Source: Filomicrobium sp.
GTDB taxonomy: Bacteria; Pseudomonadota; Alphaproteobacteria; Rhizobiales; Hyphomicrobiaceae
Direction: 5' to 3'
NCBI GenBank assembly: GCA_029287535.1
Contig: JARFQY010000042.1
Location: 1 to 47,391 of the forward strand
DNA: 47,391 nucleotides
Positions within the stretch are counted from its first letter, which is position 1, and each line of letters starts with the position of its first letter. The position numbers were made by a program, and so were the translations under genes. Of this stretch, positions 42,801 through 47,391 are shown in pieces. Under the pieces are notes generated by a model, which was not told where the DNA came from, did not search any database, and saw nothing but the letters and a program-made list of their open reading frames with translations.

Positions 42801-43780
42801 TTGCAAAGGCTCCTGCAGGCGCGGTCGCCAAGGGTTCCCTGGCGCTGGCGCAGGTTGATGTTTCACGATTGGCCATGGCGTCCGACGGCTACCGCAGCGG
42901 CGCAACTCGCGCTTTTGGGAGCGGGCGTGCTGATCTCAAGATGAACTTTGAAGGACGGGGTCTGACACCACGGGGCGCGACCTCGGTTGCGACCGGAACA
43001 GGTACTCTCGAGCTTGAAGAGGTCGCGCTGGTCGGACTTTCGCCGACAGGCGTGAGATATGCGGCCGAGGCGGCATTGGCGACCGAGCAGTATTCCAGTG
43101 AGCAGCTTCGCAGATTGCTGGACGAGGCTGCGAGTCGTGGACGTCTTGAGCTTGGATCGCGAGACGTGCCATTGCGGATTTCAGATGGAGCGATCCAGTT
43201 TGACCGAATTGATTTGGACCAAAAGCAAGGCCGTTCGACGGTGAGCATGACCGCCGACCTGAGTTCTCTATCGCTCGATAGTGAGTGGCAGGTGGAAATG
43301 AAAAACCGCAAAGCGGGCCGTACTTGGCCGCCCGTTTCGGTCACCTATGTCGGGCCGCTTGCCAAGCTTGGGACATTGGAGGCACGCGTTGTGCCCGACG
43401 CCCTCGAGCGTGAATTGTCTGTCCGCAAGATGGAGCGTAACGTCGACGAACTTGAGCGCTTGCGCCGTCTCGATGAGGATGCCGGTGCACGGCAGCGCGA
43501 ACGCCGCCGCCAGCTCGAATTGGAGAGCCAGCGCATCGAGGCCGAACGGGCCGCAGCCGCGCGGCGCAACGGAACCGTGGGAGGCGCTGGAAACAGTGTT
43601 GATGGCTGGCAGGCGACGCCCTTGCCCGCGGACCAAGGCTCGCAGGATGGTGAGCTGAATCAGCAAGAAGTGCAGCCGCCAGAGCGCAGCCGCCGCTCAA
43701 GACAGCGCAACCGTTCGCGCCCCTACTACCGCAAGCCGAAGCCGAAACCGTTTCCCAATCAGGTCTTCGGTATCGAGTAG
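39836..43780 (+). CDS. AsmA-family protein
   Basis: This 1314-residue protein has one N-terminal membrane segment (about 5-25) and then DWNSYRGVFEEEATRLLGRRVRVGG, broken here into the family's N-terminal AsmA motif, followed by a very long beta-rich domain with repeated LxFSGRV, LDGKTKV and GTLELEEV patterns and an AsmA_2-like C-terminal part (about 1010-1190). AsmA-type proteins are large periplasmic bridge-like proteins; several have been tied to phospholipid transport to the outer membrane. The last 120 residues are an unusual charged coiled coil (RLDEDAGARQRERRRQLE) and an Arg/Lys/Pro-rich tail. The start is the GTG at 39836 or the TTG at 39839; GGAGG is just upstream. It is divergent from the ClC gene. 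Confidence 0.9.
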   Translation: MLNTFLMWFGGLLIAIFAALFAGPHFIDWNSYRGVFEEEATRLLGRRVRVGGNVNVRLLPAPYVLFENLRISDTTGIAGGPLFKTDSFKMWLAVPPLLKGVLQAKKVELVRPVLALASDRDGFGNWRNLPDVKTLPFVPAGVKLDSVTIEDGTVSYSIEQGGELARVDKITGELTSPALAGPYAFRGEAAFGKSQGDVRLATTEADASGAFRLTAHLSGWGDDDHKFDGQVSGFWERPAVEGSLISKLTVAKAGEGRNRPLVAEARSVLAASAQTLNLDGLTISFNEFAQPQIIAGSLTAMWAERHKVEVVLDSRWLDIDLLANGQVDGGANGADPTSAAGGAGAAASRAKKAAAPLPMSRSLIAALLELFPGETDVKARLDVDQVILGGETVSGVVVAMERARGPLELRTLRAVLPGGARLNFSGRVESVGGQPVFDGDLFLGGVSAARVIHWGMGSSDMASPITDGPFSVSGRMQLGTDRVMLRSAVAEFAGIPIRGSVNWDDGKRRVLELIVDGYEVDTRWFGLGKLELPALTEILSASDNGLSQPEAENGLYSWLDKEGREVLLSLKAGRLVDGSNTFRDVDAQFKLEGRSIQIERIKLVTAEGLGIDLEGSVKGLGMQPQGTLNFVVGAKDQAAAWKLADVWAGEAASPADRDRFAAFAPIRVAGKMQLGGRLKTAADFSVDGVAGGGRVDARLKIDGGLAGWRSAPIDFVMRSEGFDTRRLFASLAGGQAQEDGETAARDRGTVLVKAVGVPQSDLLTMMTVDSSSVSLVLDGKTKVGENGVSSLDGELVLRTGDVRQLVQLTGVELPPGVGKLDYDGLADVSWTDGRLVFTPRDVKFAGARVGGRVVITSGEDGMRSVDGQFIADEGSLPRILTVVLSQPDETPTNLQVAEAESAVRSSDFAVADGVPSEEAPSIFSDRAFDLSLLDSVTGTIKLTFNRLSIAESLVVRQAQAVVRAEADSLTLQVTDALALGGSLEADLTLAKAPAGAVAKGSLALAQVDVSRLAMASDGYRSGATRAFGSGRADLKMNFEGRGLTPRGATSVATGTGTLELEEVALVGLSPTGVRYAAEAALATEQYSSEQLRRLLDEAASRGRLELGSRDVPLRISDGAIQFDRIDLDQKQGRSTVSMTADLSSLSLDSEWQVEMKNRKAGRTWPPVSVTYVGPLAKLGTLEARVVPDALERELSVRKMERNVDELERLRRLDEDAGARQRERRRQLELESQRIEAERAAAARRNGTVGGAGNSVDGWQATPLPADQGSQDGELNQQEVQPPERSRRSRQRNRSRPYYRKPKPKPFPNQVFGIE

Positions 43781-43792
43781 CCAACTTCGCCG

Positions 43793-44032
43793 TCACGCAT
43801 CGGTTTTGTCTTCGACGCGGTTGCGATAGTGCTGCAGGATAAAAACACGGACAGCGCCGGACAGCCCCGAGGCGTTCGCATCGCGCATCGTGTCGATCTC
43901 GGCGACAAGCTTGGAGAGCGGCACTTTCTCACGGTCAGCAATATCGCGCAGCGCGTCCCAGAACGGTTGTTCCAGAGATAGCGAAGTTCGGTGTCCGCGA
44001 ATCTTGAAGGATCGTTTGAGCGGGCGGGCCAT
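43793..44032 (-). CDS. Ribbon-helix-helix (RHH_4) protein
   Basis: This 79-residue protein has the core KRSFKIRGHRTSLSLEQPFW then DALRDIADRE, the RHH_4 pattern: a beta-strand for DNA binding followed by two helices. SGAVRVFIL is the usual end of the domain. The role is unknown. In many Hyphomicrobiales I recall that this gene lies with DUF4169, sspB and fumC; here it is about 1.8 kb away from the fumC end and no DUF4169 gene is seen. Its start is preceded by only a weak ribosome binding site (TATCTCC), so the start is uncertain. The 27-bp palindrome is 88 bp upstream. Confidence 0.85.
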   Translation of the reverse strand: MARPLKRSFKIRGHRTSLSLEQPFWDALRDIADREKVPLSKLVAEIDTMRDANASGLSGAVRVFILQHYRNRVEDKTDA

Positions 44033-44106
44033 GGAGATATGCCAACATCGATATTGAGGCTTCGGTCGTCGCTTCGGACACTATCCAAGAAATCGGCGAC
44101 GCACTA

Positions 44107-44135
44107 TTGACGCCCTGAGGCATATGGCATACAGT
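44107..44135 (+). promoter_or_regulatory. Candidate sigma-70-type promoter
   Basis: TTGACG (44107-44112) and TACAGT (44130-44135) are separated by exactly 17 bp, with four to five of six bases matching each consensus. The -10 lies inside the 27-bp palindrome, so a dimeric repressor there would block RNA polymerase. Transcription would start near 44142. Confidence 0.5.
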
Positions 44136-44146
44136 ATGCCATATGC
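44120..44146. promoter_or_regulatory. Perfect 27-bp palindrome, probable operator
   Basis: Arms of 13 bp (44120-44132 and 44134-44146, core CATATGGCATAC / GTATGCCATATG) flank a single central A at 44133, with no mismatch. The central GCATAC/GTATGC resembles sites of FadR-type GntR regulators, a family-level guess. No regulator gene of that type is in the window. The site is 88 bp from the RHH gene start (minus) and 165 bp from the 44311 gene (plus). Confidence 0.7.
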
Positions 44147-44256
44147 TGGCGCAAGGTGACCTTGGTAGTTTTCGCGCTCGTATTTGGCGTTCTCCCCCTT
44201 CCCTCCTCTGGGTTGGCAGACTGGTGGCTTGTTGCATGACAAGCCACCGTTTTCTT
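44142..44256 (+). ncRNA. Candidate small RNA of about 115 nt
   Basis: The stretch is bounded by the candidate promoter/operator (44107-44146) and a strong intrinsic terminator (44223-44256), with no annotated gene on the plus strand inside it. The nearest upstream plus gene, asmA, ends 360 bp earlier. It could instead be a leader RNA with attenuation before the 44311 gene. A 39-codon ATG frame (44143-44262) starts at the predicted first nucleotide and would be leaderless, but it runs through the terminator and looks unlike a protein. No experimental support; inference from layout only. Confidence 0.3.
44223..44256 (+). terminator. Strong intrinsic terminator
   Basis: A perfect 10-bp stem GGTGGCTTGT (44223-44232) / ACAAGCCACC (44239-44248) with a 6-base loop is followed by GTTTTCTT. 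It points rightward and lies before the 44311 gene, so it must end a transcript that starts to its left. The minus-strand side has no T-run. Confidence 0.8.
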
Positions 44257-44310
44257 ATCTAGCCTGATTTTTGAGCTAGGCTTAGAACGCAGCATTCAGG
44301 AGGTGTCGGG

Positions 44311-44721
44311 ATGTCGAAAGACGAAAGCTCCAGCACCAACATCATCGAATTCCGGAAGCGCTACGAGGCCGAGAAGCGGCAGCATCCCTACCTGCCCGAA
44401 GATGTTGATACTCACCTGGGCGAATTGGCAGCAGAGGCGCTCCGGGCCGTCCTCCACCGCGAGATAGAGCTGGCCAGCATGCGTTGGGCTCGTGATGGGG
44501 CGCTTCTTCCAATTGGGAAAACGCCGGCGAAAAGCGACTCTCCAGTCTTCTCAGCCTCCGAGGCATGTGCGCGCGTGGCATTGCAAGAAGCCATTCGCTC
44601 GGTCTTCTGGGAATGCGGTGCGCCGATCCCAAGAACGGACATGCCACTGCGTATCGTGCGCCTGCAGGAAGAGTTCAGCGACGGTTTGCGACGGGTGCTG
44701 AAGGACATTGGATACGTTTAG
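44311..44721 (+). CDS. Hypothetical protein, 136 residues
   Basis: I do not recognise this protein. It is soluble, acidic to neutral and mostly helical, with no signal peptide or membrane segment. The N-terminus (SSSTNIIEFRKRYEAEKRQ) is polar and helix-prone; two cysteines (in SEACARVAL and WECGAP) are isolated. AGGAGG seven bases before the ATG is a strong ribosome binding site, which supports real translation. It stands alone between the terminator and scpB. Confidence 0.75.
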   Translation: MSKDESSSTNIIEFRKRYEAEKRQHPYLPEDVDTHLGELAAEALRAVLHREIELASMRWARDGALLPIGKTPAKSDSPVFSASEACARVALQEAIRSVFWECGAPIPRTDMPLRIVRLQEEFSDGLRRVLKDIGYV

Positions 44722-44894
44722 GTCCCTACGGGGCTCCGCTTGAACGCATTTGCCCGGTGTGGGAACTCCGGGCCCGTTTCGAGGTAATACGCTAGAGTGC
44801 CGAGGCGACGATCTTCGTTAAGATTGTTGGCCGTCACTGGGCTAGTGTGCTCGAGATGCGTTAGCCAGACTGGCGGACTTCCTAGGAGCTCACA

Positions 44895-45674
44895 ATGTCA
44901 ATTGCGGACATCAACATCGATGGCCTTGTCGGGACCATTACTCTGACCAATCCTGCAAAGCATAATGTTCTCTCGGCGGCTTTGGTCGACCATATCGTTG
45001 CCGGCCTGCGCCGCATGAAATCCGAAAAGGTGCGGGCCGCGGTCCTGCGTGCCCCCAAGGGCGTCAGGGTCTGGTCGGCCGGGCATGATGTTTCGGAGCT
45101 GCCGGAGAGCGGGCGGGACCCGCTAGGATGGGATGATCCGCTTCGGCATCTGGTGCGGGAAATCGAGGAGTTTCCAGCTCCCGTTCTCACGATGGTCGAA
45201 GGCAGCGTTTGGGGCGGAGCCTGTGAGCTGGTGTTTTCATCCGATCTTATCGTGGCGGCACCCGATGCGACCTTCGCGGTCACTCCGGCCAAGCTCGGAG
45301 TGCCCTACAACGTCTCCGGAATGCTGACGTTTCTCAATGCAACAACCGTTCGCATCATCAAGGAAATGACGTTCACCGGCCGGCCGGTTTCAGCGGATCG
45401 GGCAGAACGTCTCGGCATGGTCAATCACGTAGTGCCCGCTGAAGAGATCGAAGATTTCACATATGAGCTGGCGGGCGCGATTGCGCAAAACGCGCCACTC
45501 GCCATCGCGGTCATGAAGGAGCAATTGCGAATTCTCGCCGGTGCCCACCCGATGAGCCCGCAAGGTTTCGAGCGCGTCCAAGGACTTCGCCGGGCGGTTT
45601 ACGACAGCGAGGACTACAGCGAGGGACTCCGCGCGTTCAAAGAAAAGCGCAAGGCCAGATTCCGCGGCGTCTGA
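44895..45674 (+). CDS. scpB: Methylmalonyl-CoA decarboxylase
   Basis: This crotonase-fold enzyme converts methylmalonyl-CoA to propionyl-CoA and CO2. The 259-residue protein aligns by eye along its whole length with E. coli ScpB (YgfG). The shared stretches are SAGHDVSELP (catalytic-site H64), GRDPLGWDDPLR, MVEGSVWGGA (oxyanion-hole glycine at 107-108), LGVPYNVSG (Y138), APLAIAVMKEQLR and RRAVYDSEDY. These separate it from ordinary enoyl-CoA hydratases. AGGAG seven bases before the ATG supports the start. In E. coli it is encoded with methylmalonyl-CoA mutase; no mutase is seen here, so it is a single gene. Confidence 0.92.
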   Translation: MSIADINIDGLVGTITLTNPAKHNVLSAALVDHIVAGLRRMKSEKVRAAVLRAPKGVRVWSAGHDVSELPESGRDPLGWDDPLRHLVREIEEFPAPVLTMVEGSVWGGACELVFSSDLIVAAPDATFAVTPAKLGVPYNVSGMLTFLNATTVRIIKEMTFTGRPVSADRAERLGMVNHVVPAEEIEDFTYELAGAIAQNAPLAIAVMKEQLRILAGAHPMSPQGFERVQGLRRAVYDSEDYSEGLRAFKEKRKARFRGV

Positions 45675-45788
45675 GGTCTCGTCATCAGGCGAACAGAACA
45701 TTCCGCGTCACCGGCGATAGAGGCACCCCTGGAGGGGACCAGGAGCGCCAGGGCGTCTTAGCGTATGCTCGCGGCCGCACCGCAGGCC

Positions 45789-47180
45789 TCATGAGGGTCC
45801 GATCATTTTTTCCGGACGGACGATGTTGTCGAAATCCTCGGCGGGAATGCCATCGGCAATGGCCTCTTCGCGAAGCGTGGTGCCGTTTTTATGCGCGGTC
45901 TTGGCGATCTTGGCGGCCCGGTCATAGCCATACTTCTCCTTCAGCGGCGTCACCAGCATCAAGGAGTTTTGCAGGCCCTTTTCGATGTTATCGAGGCGCG
46001 GTTCAATGCCGACGACGCACTTGTCGGTGAAGGAGTTGGCGGCATCGGACAGCAGGCGCACGGATTGAAGGAAATTGTAGGCCATCATTGGGTTATAGAC
46101 GTTCAATTCGAAGTGGCCCTGGCTGCCCGCGAACGCAATGCCGGCGTTGTTGCCATGGATATGGGCGCAGACCTGGGTCATCGCCTCGCACTGGGTCGGA
46201 TTGACCTTGCCGGGCATGATGGAAGAGCCGGGTTCGTTTTCCGGCAGTGCCAGCTCGCCCAGGCCCGATCGCGGGCCGCTGCCCAGCAAACGAATGTCGT
46301 TCGCGATCTTGAAGCAGCTCATGGCGACGGTGTGAATGGCGCCGTGGCTCATCACCATGGCGTCGTGAGCGGAGAGTGCCTCGAACTTGTTGGGTGCGGT
46401 CTTGAAGGGAAGGTTGGTTATGGCGGCAATCTTGTCGGCGACCATCTCGGCGAAGCCAATCGGGGAGGCGAGGCCGGTGCCAACGGCGGTACCGCCTTGG
46501 GCCAGCTCCATCAGCTTGGGCAGCGTTTGTTCGATGCGCTCCAGTCCGTTGTCAAGCTGCCTGGTGTATCCGGAAAACTCCTGGCCAAGCGTGAGTGGCG
46601 TTGCGTCTTGAGTATGGGTACGGCCGATCTTGATGATGTCCTTCCAGGCTTCGGCCTTGTCGTTCAGGGCGTTGCGTAGTTTCTGCAATGCTGGCAGCAG
46701 CCGGTGGTGGATTTCCTCGGCGCAGGCAATGTGCATGGCGGTCGGGAAGGTATCGTTCGAGGACTGGCTCATATTGCAGTGGTCGTTGGGGTGAACCGGC
46801 GACTTTGAGCCCATTTCGCCGCCAAGCAGTTCAATCGCTCGATTAGCGATGACTTCATTGGCGTTCATGTTGGATTGGGTGCCGGAACCCGTCTGCCAAA
46901 CGACCAGCGGAAAATGATCGTCAAGTTTGCCTTCAATCACTTCCTGAGCGGCGGTGACGATGGCGTTTCCAATCGTCTCATCGAGCTTTCCAAGCGCCAT
47001 ATTGGCTTCCGCGCAGGCGCGCTTGACGAGGCCGAGCGCGCGCACGATCGGCAGCGGCTGCGTTTCCCAGCCGATCTCGAAGTTGCCAAGTGAGCGCTGG
47101 GCCTGGGCACCCCAATAGCGGTCGTGGGGGACTTCAAGCGGGCCGAAGGTGTCGGACTCGGTACGGGTCTTGACGGTCAT
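45789..47180 (-). CDS. fumC: Class II fumarate hydratase
   Basis: FumC interconverts fumarate and malate in the TCA cycle and needs no iron-sulfur cluster. The protein is 463 residues, the normal length. Family motifs are [35 protein letters not shown] split here, [16 protein letters not shown], and the signature loop [15 protein letters not shown] with its catalytic serine. The ATG at 47180 begins [13 protein letters not shown]. It faces scpB with a 114-bp gap between the two stop codons. Confidence 0.97.
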   Translation of the reverse strand: MTVKTRTESDTFGPLEVPHDRYWGAQAQRSLGNFEIGWETQPLPIVRALGLVKRACAEANMALGKLDETIGNAIVTAAQEVIEGKLDDHFPLVVWQTGSGTQSNMNANEVIANRAIELLGGEMGSKSPVHPNDHCNMSQSSNDTFPTAMHIACAEEIHHRLLPALQKLRNALNDKAEAWKDIIKIGRTHTQDATPLTLGQEFSGYTRQLDNGLERIEQTLPKLMELAQGGTAVGTGLASPIGFAEMVADKIAAITNLPFKTAPNKFEALSAHDAMVMSHGAIHTVAMSCFKIANDIRLLGSGPRSGLGELALPENEPGSSIMPGKVNPTQCEAMTQVCAHIHGNNAGIAFAGSQGHFELNVYNPMMAYNFLQSVRLLSDAANSFTDKCVVGIEPRLDNIEKGLQNSLMLVTPLKEKYGYDRAAKIAKTAHKNGTTLREEAIADGIPAEDFDNIVRPEKMIGPS

Positions 47181-47300
47181 CGAGTACGCCTCGCATGTGT
47201 GAGTGTTGGCGAATGTCGTGGGTTTTCATACACCGGCATGAGGGCGGCGCGCCACCGGCGGGGATGATCCGCTTTGGTCTTAGATGGGTTGGGATAGTCG

Positions 47301-47319
47301 GCTGGCTAGTGGTGCCAGC
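47301..47319 (-). terminator. Hairpin directly after sspB
   Basis: GCTGGC (47301-47306) and GCCAGC (47314-47319) form a 6-bp stem with a 7-base loop that begins directly after the sspB stop. No T-run follows on the minus strand, so the call as a terminator is weak; it might also be an mRNA 3' end structure. The rest of the gap to fumC (47181-47300) shows nothing else clear. Confidence 0.35.
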
Positions 47320-47391
47320 TCACTTCTTGCGGAAGGCGTCGAGGCTGACGATTTCGGCACCGGCAGAATCGCCGCCTGCGGTTTCATCCGT
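47320..47391 (-). CDS. sspB: ClpXP adaptor SspB, C-terminal end only
   Basis: The last 23 codons and a TGA are present; the rest lies outside the window. The peptide ends EIVSLDAFRKK, which matches the XB motif of alphaproteobacterial SspB, the tail that docks on the ClpX N-domain while the missing core binds ssrA-tagged substrates. Position next to fumC fits what I recall for Hyphomicrobiales. With only 23 residues the name is good but not certain. Confidence 0.75.
   Translation of the reverse strand, partial: TDETAGGDSAGAEIVSLDAFRKK

Noticed and set aside
45721-45755. CCCCT-GG-AGGGG dyad between scpB and fumC as a terminator
   Set aside because: The loop would be two bases, too tight for a stable hairpin, and no T-run follows on either strand.

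Overview
The window is GC-rich chromosomal DNA of an alphaproteobacterium, most probably a member of Hyphomicrobiales (Rhizobiales). The evidence is the gene order of the division and cell-wall (dcw) cluster running through lpxC, the DNP+R meso-diaminopimelate signature in MurE, the long proline-rich FtsZ, and the fumC/sspB/RHH_4 group at the right edge. I cannot name the genus. I see no rRNA, tRNA, CRISPR array, insertion sequence or prophage.

Left part (1-11 kb). A truncated membrane protein with a four-cysteine exported domain is followed by an 805-residue beta-helix-type membrane protein of unknown role. Divergent from these are a DUF3754 (TMEM143-like) membrane protein gene and prmA (ribosomal protein L11 methyltransferase), which probably form an operon. 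Next come a small DUF1127-like protein, an Xaa-Pro aminopeptidase, and ligA, whose stop codon overlaps that of the aminopeptidase gene.

Centre (11-33 kb, all minus strand). The order of transcription is mraZ, rsmH, ftsL, ftsI, murE-murF (one fused ORF), mraY, murD, ftsW, murG, murC, murB, ddl, ftsQ, ftsA, ftsZ, lpxC. A good intrinsic terminator follows lpxC, and bamD and ligA lie beyond it. Together these genes make lipid II from UDP-MurNAc (murC, D, EF, mraY, murG, with ddl supplying D-Ala-D-Ala) and build the septal machinery (FtsZ, A, Q, L, W, I). lpxC commits precursor to lipid A, and BamD belongs to the outer-membrane assembly machine. The spacing is tight, with several overlaps and non-ATG starts. 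About 200 bp upstream of mraZ there is a run of TGGR motifs at exact 10-bp spacing, a probable MraZ operator.

Right part (33-47 kb). A B12-binding-type radical SAM protein is divergent from mraZ. It is followed by an exported alpha/beta hydrolase, a NaChBac-type voltage-gated sodium channel, a small membrane protein, a ClC-family chloride protein and a 1314-residue AsmA-family protein. After a ribbon-helix-helix protein comes a short intergenic unit holding a perfect 27-bp palindrome on a promoter, with a strong terminator about 90 bp further on. This could be a repressible small RNA. The window ends with an orphan protein, methylmalonyl-CoA decarboxylase, class II fumarase and the last codons of sspB.

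The best leads are the 44.1-44.26 kb palindrome/promoter/terminator unit, the MurE-MurF fusion, the FtsZ C-terminus without the usual conserved tail, the phased repeats upstream of mraZ, and the ClC protein with a channel-like residue at the internal glutamate site. I did not find a clear multi-gene system that is wholly new.
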